Source: Geoalkalibacter ferrihydriticus DSM 17813
GTDB taxonomy: Bacteria; Desulfobacterota; Desulfuromonadia; Desulfuromonadales; Geoalkalibacteraceae
NCBI RefSeq assembly: GCF_000820505.1
Contig: NZ_JWJD01000010.1
Coordinates: 44,450-108,449 of the forward strand
Direction: 5' to 3'
DNA length: 64,000 nucleotides
Part shown: positions 44,223 to 53,200 of the stretch, piece after piece
Layout: each line of letters begins with the position of its first letter
How positions within the stretch are numbered: position 1 is the first letter of the stretch
Position numbers and translations under genes: made by a program
The notes under the pieces: generated by a model
The model's database searches: none
Seen by the model: the letters and a program-made list of their open reading frames with translations, nothing else
What the model was told of the DNA's origin: nothing

Positions 44223-45641
44223 ATGGCTCCCTCCGCAAAAGACAAAACGCCCCGGAAAATACTCGACGCCGTTATTGACCTCTGCGCCGACTGCGACACC
44301 TGCCGTACCCTTATGGACGAGGACTGCGCCTTTTTCCCCGAATTGTATCGTCTCTGGGATCAGGAAAAGGAAGAGGGCATCCCCATCAACGATGAGCAGG
44401 TGCGCCATCTCACCGATCTGTGCACCCTGTGCGGTCTCTGTCCCTGTCCCCGGATTCCCATGGATATCATTGAGGCCAAAAGCCGGTACATCGAAAAAGA
44501 GGGCTTGCCGCTGGCGACGCGCCTGATTACCGATGTCCCGCGCATGGCGCGCCTCTGTGGGACTTTGCCCCGCCTGGTCGACGCCTTGCGGTCCAGCAAA
44601 ACCTTCGGCGCCCTGCTGCGCAAGGCCATCCGCCTGCACCCCGAGCGCGATCTGCCCGCTTTCGCCAAGGAAAACTTCTTTCAGTGGGCAGAGAAAAGGG
44701 ATCTGAACCGCCGCCGGGAAGGGCAAGCCAGTATTGCTTATTTTGCCGGTTGCACGGCGGGCTATCTCTTTCCCGAGATCGGCCGCGCGCTGGTCGAAGT
44801 TCTGGAGCGCAGCGGCGTGAGCGTTCATGTGCCGTCGCAGAAGTGCTGCGGGATGCCCCATCTGGTTGAGGGCGAGCGCGACAAAACCCTGGCGTGTGCC
44901 GGCGCCAACATGGAAAGCCTGCTGCAGGCGATTGATGGCGGAGACGATGTGGTTTGCTCATGCCCGACCTGCGGCTTTTTCTTCAAGGATCTGCTCAAGG
45001 AACGCGCGGTTTATTCCGAGGCTTATCAGCAGTCGGTCGATGCCGGCGCGGATGAACTGAAGGTGCCCGAAACGGTGCGCGATCATGAAAAGCACAAGGT
45101 TCTGAAAAAGTCCATGTACAGGCACATCCTCAAGGATGACGGATACTTTTCCTCCCTTGACCCCATGAAGCGCCTGGCGGTGGCCGCTCACACCTTCGAT
45201 GCCGGCGAATATCTGGCGCGCCTGCATGGCGAAGGGCGCCTGAACGTCGACTTTCAGCCCCTTGCTCAACGCCTGGTCTATTTCGCCCCCTGCCATCAGC
45301 GTGAGCAGAGAATGGGGCGGCCCTACCTGGAATTGCTGGCGCTGATTCCCAAGCTCAGGGTCGAGGAAGTGGGCGAGTCCGAGTGTTGCGGCATGGGCGG
45401 AAATTTCGGCTACAAAGCTGGATTCCACGAAACATCTCTGGAGTTGGGCCGCCCTCTGCTGGAGAAGATCCGCAAACGCAACCCGCAGGCGATCATCACC
45501 GACTGCATGAGCTGCCGTTTGCAGTTCGGTCATGTTTTGCCCTATCCGGTCTTTCATCCCCTGGAAATTATTGCGCGAGCTTATTCAGCGGCAGCGCTCC
45601 CGGCCCGCGAAAATTCCCCTGCGGAAGATAGAGAAGCATGA
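44223..45641 (+). CDS. GlpC/HdrD-like iron-sulfur oxidoreductase subunit
   Basis: 472 residues. The N-terminal 2x4Fe-4S region has CADCDTCRTLMDEDC and CTLCGLCPCPRIP; two CCG domains follow (AGCTAGYLFPEIG ... QKCCGMPHL ... CPTCGFFF; FAPCHQREQ ... ESECCGMGGNFGYK ... CMSCRLQF). Such proteins pass electrons from a flavoprotein dehydrogenase to a membrane carrier, as in anaerobic glycerol-3-phosphate dehydrogenase. No flavin subunit is adjacent. The substrate is unknown. Confidence 0.88.
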   Translation: MAPSAKDKTPRKILDAVIDLCADCDTCRTLMDEDCAFFPELYRLWDQEKEEGIPINDEQVRHLTDLCTLCGLCPCPRIPMDIIEAKSRYIEKEGLPLATRLITDVPRMARLCGTLPRLVDALRSSKTFGALLRKAIRLHPERDLPAFAKENFFQWAEKRDLNRRREGQASIAYFAGCTAGYLFPEIGRALVEVLERSGVSVHVPSQKCCGMPHLVEGERDKTLACAGANMESLLQAIDGGDDVVCSCPTCGFFFKDLLKERAVYSEAYQQSVDAGADELKVPETVRDHEKHKVLKKSMYRHILKDDGYFSSLDPMKRLAVAAHTFDAGEYLARLHGEGRLNVDFQPLAQRLVYFAPCHQREQRMGRPYLELLALIPKLRVEEVGESECCGMGGNFGYKAGFHETSLELGRPLLEKIRKRNPQAIITDCMSCRLQFGHVLPYPVFHPLEIIARAYSAAALPARENSPAEDREA

Positions 45642-45774
45642 TGTCTACCTCCTCACCTGCCACCAGGTCCGGACTGCCGATAGGAACCGCGAGCAGGGCC
45701 TGGGCCTGTTGCCTCGGGCAGAGGCAAATTTTCGGCTGGTAGCGGAGCAAGGTACGCAGCCCGGTTTCCAGTGC
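45620..45774 (-). pseudogene. Decayed C-terminal gene fragment, MoeA-like
   Basis: Reads ALETGLRTLLRYQPKICLC and ALLAVPIGSPDLVAGEEVDI then MLL; the last part resembles the end of molybdopterin molybdotransferase (MoeA). A stop codon lies just upstream in frame and the frame runs over the end of the iron-sulfur gene. The identification is tentative. Confidence 0.4.
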
Positions 45775-45785
45775 TTACTGATAGC

Positions 45786-46190
45786 TCAACATGAGATTTC
45801 TTCGTGGGTGACAAGACCGTCAGGTTCTTCTTCGCGGGATGGATTTAGCGGGATCACGTCGGCGGGGGCGCAGACACACGGTAGCCTCGCTGCCGGGGGC
45901 CAGGGGGTAGCTGCGAATTGCAATTTCCGGCAGGCGCATCTGTAAACGGGTGGTCGGCAGACCCTGAGGTCGCGGCCATACCAGGATTTCACAGCCCAAG
46001 GTAATGACCTCCTCGATGGTGGCGGGAATCGGATTTTCCAAATGTCTTCCCCAGGGTTTGTCGGGCGGAAAGCTGCAATGGTCAGTCGTCCTGCGGCGTG
46101 AAAATCTGAGCGAACTTCTGATCGATGGTCTGATTGAGCTCTTGGCGCAAGCGTTCAAATTTATCCAGCAGATCCAGCCTTCGAGCGCAC
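45786..46190 (-). pseudogene. Decayed ABC-transporter ATPase (TOBE end) and neighbour
   Basis: In one frame WGRHLENPIPATIEEVITLG, then LPTTRLQMRLPEIAIRSY and GSEATVCLRP; a shift leads to DVIPLNPSREEE. The pattern PLAPGSEATVCLRP(x)DVI is that of TOBE domains of oxyanion (molybdate/tungstate/sulfate) import ATPases. Farther upstream (46087-46179) a helical piece LDLLDKFERLRQELNQTIDQ is also open but has no start. No Walker motifs remain. Confidence 0.5.
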
Positions 46191-46201
46191 CCGCAGGGGT
46201 T

Positions 46202-46711
46202 TCATGACAAAAAGCGCGTCTCGATCAAGTCGCACAGTCCGTTCGCATCATTGATGTCGTATACCGGCACGTCGAGTTCCAGCGGTTCGTCGGATGCCAC
46301 GGCAAACAGCGTCGGGTCGTGCTCCTCGCCGCGACACAACAGTCTGGGACTGCGTTCGCGGCGATGGACTTCGATCTTGGGCATGGCGCTGCGCTTGAAT
46401 CCTTCGGTGAGGATGATATCGACGTCGTTGAAATAGGTTTGAATCGATGCGTCGAGGGGCGGCTCTTGGTCATTCGGATTTCTTTTGACCATAGCGATTT
46501 TTTCCGGCGAAGTGATCAGCATAGTATCGGCGCCGGCCTGAGTGAGGCGCCAGGAATCCTTGCCTTCGTGATCGATGCTGAAGCTGTGGGCATCATGCTT
46601 GATGGCGCCGATCCGGTAGCCGCGGGATTTCATCTCGACGATCAGTTTTTCCAGAAGGGTGGTTTTGCCGGTGCCGCTTTTGGCAACGATGGATACAACG
46701 GGGGGATTCAT
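46202..46711 (-). CDS. mobB: Molybdopterin-guanine dinucleotide protein MobB
   Basis: 169-residue P-loop GTPase (VAKSGTGKTTLLEKL) that assists MobA in attaching GMP to molybdopterin. HDAHSFSIDHEGKDSWR and ILTEGFKRSAMPKIEV are family blocks. It overlaps mobA by 4 bases. Confidence 0.94.
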   Translation of the reverse strand: MNPPVVSIVAKSGTGKTTLLEKLIVEMKSRGYRIGAIKHDAHSFSIDHEGKDSWRLTQAGADTMLITSPEKIAMVKRNPNDQEPPLDASIQTYFNDVDIILTEGFKRSAMPKIEVHRRERSPRLLCRGEEHDPTLFAVASDEPLELDVPVYDINDANGLCDLIETRFLS

Positions 46712-47313
46712 TGGGCCTCCTTGTCCAGGCGCCGGAGATCGTCCGGCGTATTGAGATTCAACAGCGCGCGCTGCCAGCCGGCAGGCAGGCTGTCTGCTTC
46801 CAGGTAGCGCGCGTGTACTTGGCGATAGAAGTCAAAAATGCGGTAATCACCGCGCACCAGCATCTGTTCCATGAGAGGCAGGCAGTTTTTGTGATAAAGA
46901 GCGAAGACCGGCTCAAGCCCCTGCGGGGTGCGTGGAACCACCAGGTCGCACCCGTTGCGGTGACTCAGGATAAAGCGAACAAGATCCGGGTCGGGATGGG
47001 CCAGATCGCAGGGGACGACAAAGATCCATGGCGATTGCGCGGCACTCAGGGCGCCGTGGAGTCCCCCGAGAGCGCTGCCGGGATATATATCGGGGACGCT
47101 GGGAGTCTCGGGCATTGCCAGGTCGGGGCGGTCCCCGGCGATGAGCACCCGCGGAAAGATGCCGCGCAGCATCTCCAGAGTACGTGCAAAAAGGGTTTGC
47201 CCGCCAACCCTAAGTGTTGCCTTGTCCCGTCCCATGCGGCGACTGCGCCCGCCGGCAAGAATGACACCGGTGACATCGGAGGGTGCCTGGACTGCGTTAT
47301 GCGAATTTTGCAT
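46708..47313 (-). CDS. mobA: Molybdenum cofactor guanylyltransferase MobA
   Basis: 201 residues. Nucleotidyltransferase motif GVILAGGRSRRMGRDKATLR, a conserved PCDLAHPDPDLV metal-site segment and PVFALYHKNCLPLM. It forms the bis-MGD cofactor of DMSO-reductase family enzymes. It begins 5 bases after the ArsR stop, so mobA-mobB are read from the ArsR-controlled promoter. Confidence 0.94.
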   Translation of the reverse strand: MQNSHNAVQAPSDVTGVILAGGRSRRMGRDKATLRVGGQTLFARTLEMLRGIFPRVLIAGDRPDLAMPETPSVPDIYPGSALGGLHGALSAAQSPWIFVVPCDLAHPDPDLVRFILSHRNGCDLVVPRTPQGLEPVFALYHKNCLPLMEQMLVRGDYRIFDFYRQVHARYLEADSLPAGWQRALLNLNTPDDLRRLDKEAQ

Positions 47314-47318
47314 ATCGA

Positions 47319-47666
47319 TCAGCTGCAGGCGGATGCGTTTTTACTGCTGAGAAATTTGTCCAACATGGCAAGGTCTCGGCGCGCCTGGGGCAGTTCGACC
47401 AGACGCTGGGCCAGTATATTCTGCAGGTCGTCATGCAGCGCATCTGTCGCCTGAACCAGGGTGTAGTACATCCAAACTCCCTGACGACGATCGGAGACCA
47501 GCCCGGCGTTGCGCAGATAGGCCAGGTGGCGTGAAACGGTTGATTGGGGCAGGTCAAGAATAGACATGAGGTCGCAGACGCACAGCTCTCCCCGCGTCAG
47601 TAGGGCGAGAATACGCAGACGTGTCTCGTCGGCCAGGGCTTTGAAAATACGAGCTGTCTGTTTCAT
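47319..47666 (-). CDS. arsR: ArsR/SmtB family repressor of the mob operon
   Basis: 115 residues from ATG 47666. The arsenic-site helix GELCVCDLMSIL with Cys-x-Cys matches classical ArsR, and LPQSTVSRHLAYLRNAGLV is the recognition helix. A promoter with an internal operator precedes it; with the -10 only about 7 bases from the ATG the mRNA should be leaderless. TTG 47672 would overlap the -10 neighbourhood and is rejected. Confidence 0.92.
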   Translation of the reverse strand: MKQTARIFKALADETRLRILALLTRGELCVCDLMSILDLPQSTVSRHLAYLRNAGLVSDRRQGVWMYYTLVQATDALHDDLQNILAQRLVELPQARRDLAMLDKFLSSKNASACS

Positions 47667-47673
47667 ACGCAAA

Positions 47674-47708
47674 ACATATCCGCATGGGCGGATAATGTCA
47701 ACAGTCTG
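47674..47708 (-). promoter_or_regulatory. arsR-mobAB promoter and operator
   Basis: Minus strand TTGACA, 17-base spacer, TATGTT. The spacer contains the perfect palindrome TATCCGC-ATGG-GCGGATA (47677-47694), nearly the sequence found at the ars promoter at 43.97 kb. Confidence 0.85.
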
Positions 47709-47899
47709 CGCGGGAAATTCCGCCAGTTATAAACTCATTGGTACTTGACTATAAGTTTAAAGATTGTTAAAAGATTGGTAGATTTTAAAAAATAAAATCT
47801 ATTTTATCTTCAGGGGTTTGATCTCAATCGGCCGCTTCCCTGCGGGATAATAACGGAAAGAAATCTCTATTTCTATTTTTTATCAAAGTGATTCTACCC

Positions 47900-48307
47900 A
47901 TGGACGCAATGGTATTCATTCAGTGGAAACCCACCTACAGCGTGGGACACGCTCTGATCGATCGGCAGCACTGAACTGTCATCGAGGTCATTAACGAGCT
48001 ATACCGGGTGCGGCACGGGATTCAGCCACCCGGGCGGCTTCAAGAGCTTCTCAGGCGGTTGAATCAGTACACCAAGGCTCACCTGACCTTTGAAGAACGG
48101 TTGCTCAAGGAGACCGGTTATCCCGAATTTGAGGCCCATCTGGAACTTCACTGGGTCATGAAATCCCGCATGGCGGCGTTGGCGCATCAAGCCGAAGCGC
48201 TCGATGAAGATGTTGCCCAGGAACTTTTTGATTTTCTCAAGGCCTGATGGTTGCATCACATCCTTGATGAAGACATGAAATACGTTGACTTCCTGGTGCG
48301 AAAATAG
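47900..48307 (+). pseudogene. Bacteriohemerythrin gene with two in-frame UGA codons
   Basis: Reads MDAMVFIQWKPTYSVGHALI-DRQH, UGA at 47972, TVIEVINELYR ... AHLTFEERLLKETGYPEF ... HLELHWVM ... ELFDFLKA, UGA at 48245, WLHHILDEDMKYVDFLVRK and stop. All seven di-iron ligands expected of hemerythrins are retained: five His plus Glu and Asp in the usual places. The rest of the frame is free of damage, so inactivation is recent. No good ribosome site before the ATG. O2 or redox sensing/binding would have been its role. Confidence 0.85.
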
Positions 48308-48426
48308 CCAGGCGAACTTGCCTGGGATGAAAAATCATTTATAGTTTTTCGTATTCTCATCCCAACGAAATTCGTCGGCTCGTTCGGTTCCCAGGATTCC
48401 GCGTTTTCATCCGCAAGGAGATGGCT

Positions 48427-49434
48427 TTGTCTGACAGCGCAGAGTACGAATCTTCGCGGCCCACCTGGGTCGCTTTGCGCATTGCCCTTATTTATCTAAC
48501 CCTTTCGGTTCTCTGGATCTATTTCAGTGATCGCCTTCTGATTTTTCTGGTTGATGACCCGGCGCGGTTGACGCGCTTGCAGACCGCCAAAGGTTGGCTG
48601 TTTGTCTCGGTCAGTGGATTGCTGATCTACTTTCTCGTGCGCCGTGCTTTGTATCAAGCCCATGCCGCCCAGGTACAGATCCGGCAGCTCAATCAGGAGC
48701 TTGAGCTGCGAATCGCCGAGCGCACCGCCCAACTGCAAGCCGCCAATCGGGAACTCAAGGCTTTCTCTTATTCGGTATCCCATGACCTAAAAGCTCCGTT
48801 GCGTGGAATCGACGGTTACAGCCGCCTTTTGGAGGAGGAGTTTCATGAGCGGCTGAACGCTGAGGGACGTGGTTTTTTGCGCAATATTCGCCAAGGTGCC
48901 TCTCGGATGCAGCAACTCATCGAGGATTTGCTCTCCTACGCACACATGGAGCAACGCACCTTGCAGAGGACTTCGGTGGATTTGAATTTATTTTTGCGCG
49001 AGGTGTCGGCTGACTGTGAAGCGGAGCTTAAGCGACGTGGTGGTGAACTGCGCATCGAAGTTCCCGCTTTGCGGGTGCGCGCCGATCACGAAGGGCTGCA
49101 CATCGTACTGCGCAATCTGCTGGAGAATTCTTTGAAGTTCAGTCACGGCATCCAGGCTCCCTGCATCGAAATCGGTGGGCGACTGGAAGGAGATAAGGCC
49201 ATTCTCTGGGTGCGCGACAACGGAATCGGTTTTGAGGAGAAGTTTCGCGAACGTATTTTTGATATTTTTCAGCGCCTGCATCTCACCGAGGACTATTCGG
49301 GCACCGGTATCGGCTTGGCTTTAGTGCGAAGGGCCATGCAGCGTATGGGCGGACGCGTCTGGGCGGAAGGCGCTTCCGGCGCCGGGGCGGTCTTTTATCT
49401 TGAGCTGCCGGCGGTTTTAAAGGATGAATACTGA
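48427..49434 (+). CDS. Membrane histidine kinase, phytochrome-like core
   Basis: 335 residues. Two helices (about 15-38, 58-78) with a short external loop, coiled coil, HisKA FSYSVSHDLKAPLRGIDGYS, HATPase (NLLENSLKFSHG, DNGIGFEEK, GTGIGLALVRRAM). AAGGAG ends at 48420, so ATG 48421 is too close; TTG 48427 has 6-base spacing and is preferred. It shares one base with the next gene (TGATG), so kinase and multi-receiver protein form a pair. Confidence 0.9.
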   Translation: MSDSAEYESSRPTWVALRIALIYLTLSVLWIYFSDRLLIFLVDDPARLTRLQTAKGWLFVSVSGLLIYFLVRRALYQAHAAQVQIRQLNQELELRIAERTAQLQAANRELKAFSYSVSHDLKAPLRGIDGYSRLLEEEFHERLNAEGRGFLRNIRQGASRMQQLIEDLLSYAHMEQRTLQRTSVDLNLFLREVSADCEAELKRRGGELRIEVPALRVRADHEGLHIVLRNLLENSLKFSHGIQAPCIEIGGRLEGDKAILWVRDNGIGFEEKFRERIFDIFQRLHLTEDYSGTGIGLALVRRAMQRMGGRVWAEGASGAGAVFYLELPAVLKDEY

Positions 49435-52400
49435 TGCCTTCAGATACTGCATTACGGGTTCTCTACCTTGAGGACAATCCTGCCGACGCTGATTTGGCGC
49501 GTAACGCACTGGCACGGGCAGCGACTCGTTTCCAAATGGAAACAGTGCCCACCTTGGAGGCTGCAAGGCGCAGGCTTGCAGACTCAACGCCTCCCTATGA
49601 TCTTCTGCTTTCCGACCTCAGTCTTCCCGATGGCAGCGGCCTTGAATTGCTCACCGAGGTCCGTCGTCGTGATCTGCCCTTGGCTGTCGTGATCCTTACC
49701 GGTTCGGGAGAACAAAAGGCGCCGTTCGTCGCCCTCAAAGCCGGAGCCGATGATTATCTGTCTAAAAAAGATGACTATCTCGCCCAGCTGCCTGGCGTAC
49801 TTACGGCCGCCCTCAACCGGTTCCGACGTCGGCGTGCTTATCTTGATAAACCCTTGCGGGTTCTTTACGCCGAGCCCAGTGCTTTTGACCGCGATCTGAC
49901 ACTGAGGTTTTTTTCTCGGAACGCACCCCATATCCGACTGGATACCGTCGGCAAAGGCGCCCAGGTTTTGGAGCGCCTCTCATATTCGGTTCAGGATCTA
50001 GATTTACCCTATGATGTGGTGTTACTCGATTACCGCCTTCCCGGTCTCGATGCCCTCGAAGTGGTCAAAGTGCTCAGACAGAAGCGGCATTTGGATATTC
50101 CGATTGTTCTGGTGACCGGTCATGGCAGCGAAGAGGTGGCTATACGTGCCCTTCATCTGGGTGTGGATGAGTATCTGATTAAGCGCGAAGGCTACCTTTT
50201 TCAATTGCCGGCGATTCTAGAAAAGGCCCAGAAGCAAGCCGAACTTCGCCGCAGTGAAGCGCGCTACCACAGCTTGTTTGATAACAATCATGTAGTGATG
50301 CTGCTTATCGATCCCGAGAGTGGCTGCATAACCGACGCCAATCCTGCCGCATGCGCCTATTACGGTTATGCCCTGGATGTTCTCCGAGGAATGTCTATTA
50401 CGGCGATTAACGCCCGCAGTTTTGAGGAAATACAGCGGGATATGCGTCAGGCCCAAGCCATGGAATGCAACCTCTTTCGTTTCCAGCACCGTTTGGCCGA
50501 CGGCCGCCTGCGGGAGGTTGAGGTCATCATCGGCCCCATGGAATTTTCAGGACAAACGTTGCTCTATTCCATCGTCAACGATATTACAGAGCGCTTGCTG
50601 GCTGAAAAGAGTCTGCATTTGGCACGCTTCTGTATTGACCATGCAGCCGTTGCCATTTATCGCATCGAGGAAGACGGTCGGATCCTTGAAGCCAATCATG
50701 AGGCTGCACGCAGTTTGGGATATAGTCGCGAAGAGCTGTGCAGTATGAAAGTCTTCGCCATCAACCCGGATTTCAGCCTCGAAGAATGGCGGGCGCATCG
50801 CAAGAGCGTGCGGGACAAAGGGTCGGGAACTATTGAGACCCGTCATCGCCGCCGGGACGGGTCGATTTTCCCCGTTGAAGTCACGGTCAATTACCTCGAC
50901 TATGCAGGCAAATCCTTTTCCTACTCCTTTGCCAAGGACATTACCGAGCGCAAGCGTTCCGAGGAGGATCTGAAACGCTTTAAATTCATCGTTGAAAATG
51001 CCGGTCAGGAAGTTTATCTGATCCGGCCGGACGGCAGTTTGTTCTATGTGAATAAAACGGCAGCCGCAAGTCTTGGCTATACCGTTGAAGAACTTCTGTC
51101 CATTGGCATTCCGGGCATCGATCCGGCGTTTGGCCCCGTCTTCAGTTCACACTTCGAAGAACTTAAAATACGCGGACTGCCTTACTTCGAAACGGACCAT
51201 GTCGCCAAAGACGGTCGGCGGGTGCCCAAGGAGATCAAGTCCGTATATCTGCGCATGTCCGATCAGGAATTCGTCTGTTCTTTTGCCCGGGATATCAGCG
51301 ACCGCAAGCGCTATCAGGAACAATTGGAATATCTGGCCACTCACGACGAACTGACCGGGCTGGCCAACCGGGCTTTGCTGCATGACCGCCTGTCGCAAGC
51401 GATTCGTTTTGCCCATCGTTCACAGCGCCTGGTGGCGATTCTGCTCCTCGATATCGATCGGTTCAAGGTTATCAACGACAGCCTTGGGCATGGGGTCGGC
51501 GACGAGTTGTTACGTGCGGTGGCGCAGCGTCTGCAGGAAGCCGTGCGTGAAACGGATACCGTGGCCAGACTGGGTGGCGACGAATTTGTCGTCCTGCTGA
51601 CCGAGGTTGCCGATTCCGAGGTTGTGGGACGGGTGGCGGGAAAAATTCTGAACCGTTTGGCTCTGCCACATCAGTTGGCCGGCCACGAAATCCACCTGAG
51701 CGCAAGTTTCGGCGTCAGTCTCTACCCCCGCGACAGCACTGATGCCGCGACTCTCATCCGCAATGCCGATATTGCCATGTATCGAGCTAAAAGAGAGGGC
51801 GGCAGCAACATCACTTTCTATACGTCGGACATGAATGCCCAGGTCATTGAGACATTGGAGCTCGAAGGCGCGCTGCGCCTGGCTCTCGAGCGAGAAGAGT
51901 TCAGTCTGTATTATCAGCCAAAAATCGACTTGGCGAGCGGGCGCATTGTCGGCTGTGAAGCCCTGCTGCGCTGGCGGCATCCGCACCGCGGTCTGGTCGC
52001 CCCGACCGAATTCATTCCGCTGGCCGAAGAGACAGGCCTGATCGTGCCCCTCGGTGCCTGGGTTCTCAAAGAGGCCTGCCGGCAGGCAAGAGTCTGGCAG
52101 AACCAGGGACTGCCACCATTGAGCATCGCGGTTAATATTTCCGCGCGCCAATTCAGCAAAAGCGATTTGCCGCAACTTGTTCAGGAGACCATCCAGGAAA
52201 CAGGATTCAAACCGCGATTGTTAATTCTCGAATTGACCGAGAGCATCCTGATGTCCAATCCGACTTCGGCGGTGTCCGTCATGGACAAGCTCAAAGCGCT
52301 CGGGGTCCGCCTTTCTCTGGATGATTTCGGCACCGGTTATTCGAGTCTCGCTTATCTGAGCCGCTTTCCCTTCGACCAGGTCAAGATCGACCGGTCCTTT

Positions 52401-53066
52401 GTCAGCGGCATCGTGAGTGATCCAAAATCAGCGACCATCGCTACTGCGATCATCGGCCTTGCTCACCGCATGCACCTCAGGGTCGTCGCCGAAGGAGTCG
52501 AAAACGAAGAACAGCTTGGGTACCTGCATAAAAACGGTTGTGACGAGATTCAAGGCTATCTGCTCAGTCGCCCCCTGCCTGCGACAGATTTTCCAGATTT
52601 CTTGCGCGAGAATATAAGTCTTCCAGCACTCAACGTATTCAGTTTCTCTGAAGCACCGGCCTTGCTTATCGTCGATGACGAACCGAACACCCTGAGCGCC
52701 TTGCAACGTGCCCTGGCTGAAGAGGGGTACCGCATTCATTCTGCAGGCAGTGCGCAGCAGGGGTTGGAGATACTGGCAAAGAACAGCGTTCAGGTAATTC
52801 TCACCGATCAACGCATGCCGGGAATGAGCGGCACCGAATTTCTCGGTCGCGTAAAATCTCTGCACCCCGATACAGTGCGGATCATCCTTTCGGGTTACGC
52901 TGATCTGGATACGGTGGTGCGGTCGGTCAACGAAGGGGCGTTGTACAAATTTCTCGGAAAACCCTGGGATGACGATCAACTTCGAGAGCATATCCGCGAT
53001 GCTTTCCGCTATTACGAAGCGATCATTCGCCCCCGGCGTGTGGCTGCCGAGGCAACTCAGCGGTAA
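49434..53066 (+). CDS. REC-REC-PAS3-GGDEF-EAL-REC signalling protein
   Basis: 1210 residues. Two receivers (about 1-125 and 140-265; DLLLSDLSLPDGSG, DVVLLDYRLPGLD), three PAS domains (about 275-640), GGDEF with RLGGDEF at 714 and an RETD inhibitory site five residues before it, a complete EAL domain (EALLRW at 842, LTESILMSNP, LDDFGTGYSSL, AEGVE), and a third receiver at the C-terminus (VILTDQRMPGMSG). Both c-di-GMP synthase and phosphodiesterase residues are intact. The upstream kinase is the likely phospho-donor. A terminal receiver behind EAL is unusual. Confidence 0.93.
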   Translation: MPSDTALRVLYLEDNPADADLARNALARAATRFQMETVPTLEAARRRLADSTPPYDLLLSDLSLPDGSGLELLTEVRRRDLPLAVVILTGSGEQKAPFVALKAGADDYLSKKDDYLAQLPGVLTAALNRFRRRRAYLDKPLRVLYAEPSAFDRDLTLRFFSRNAPHIRLDTVGKGAQVLERLSYSVQDLDLPYDVVLLDYRLPGLDALEVVKVLRQKRHLDIPIVLVTGHGSEEVAIRALHLGVDEYLIKREGYLFQLPAILEKAQKQAELRRSEARYHSLFDNNHVVMLLIDPESGCITDANPAACAYYGYALDVLRGMSITAINARSFEEIQRDMRQAQAMECNLFRFQHRLADGRLREVEVIIGPMEFSGQTLLYSIVNDITERLLAEKSLHLARFCIDHAAVAIYRIEEDGRILEANHEAARSLGYSREELCSMKVFAINPDFSLEEWRAHRKSVRDKGSGTIETRHRRRDGSIFPVEVTVNYLDYAGKSFSYSFAKDITERKRSEEDLKRFKFIVENAGQEVYLIRPDGSLFYVNKTAAASLGYTVEELLSIGIPGIDPAFGPVFSSHFEELKIRGLPYFETDHVAKDGRRVPKEIKSVYLRMSDQEFVCSFARDISDRKRYQEQLEYLATHDELTGLANRALLHDRLSQAIRFAHRSQRLVAILLLDIDRFKVINDSLGHGVGDELLRAVAQRLQEAVRETDTVARLGGDEFVVLLTEVADSEVVGRVAGKILNRLALPHQLAGHEIHLSASFGVSLYPRDSTDAATLIRNADIAMYRAKREGGSNITFYTSDMNAQVIETLELEGALRLALEREEFSLYYQPKIDLASGRIVGCEALLRWRHPHRGLVAPTEFIPLAEETGLIVPLGAWVLKEACRQARVWQNQGLPPLSIAVNISARQFSKSDLPQLVQETIQETGFKPRLLILELTESILMSNPTSAVSVMDKLKALGVRLSLDDFGTGYSSLAYLSRFPFDQVKIDRSFVSGIVSDPKSATIATAIIGLAHRMHLRVVAEGVENEEQLGYLHKNGCDEIQGYLLSRPLPATDFPDFLRENISLPALNVFSFSEAPALLIVDDEPNTLSALQRALAEEGYRIHSAGSAQQGLEILAKNSVQVILTDQRMPGMSGTEFLGRVKSLHPDTVRIILSGYADLDTVVRSVNEGALYKFLGKPWDDDQLREHIRDAFRYYEAIIRPRRVAAEATQR

Positions 53067-53092
53067 AGATTCAACCTGTGTGAACGTATGGA

Positions 53093-53136
53093 AATTAAAA
53101 GCCGTTGCCTGTGATACCCCGCAACGGCTTTTAATT
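53093..53136 (+). terminator. Rho-independent terminator
   Basis: AATTAAAAGCCGTTGC and its exact complement (16-bp arms) with a 12-base loop and T-rich tail, after the GGDEF/EAL gene. Confidence 0.92.
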
Positions 53137-53200
53137 TGTTTTGACGGCAATCAAGGGGTTTGCTAGGATTCGCGCATATTTTTTGCCCAAGGAGATTCTC

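Noticed and set aside
43891-44238. Minus-strand ORF of 115 codons upstream of the arsC fragment
   Set aside because: No protein features; overlaps the ars promoter and the iron-sulfur gene start.
47900-48307. Selenoprotein reading of the two UGA codons
   Set aside because: Hemerythrins have no known selenocysteine at these positions and no convincing stem-loop follows either UGA; point mutation is simpler.
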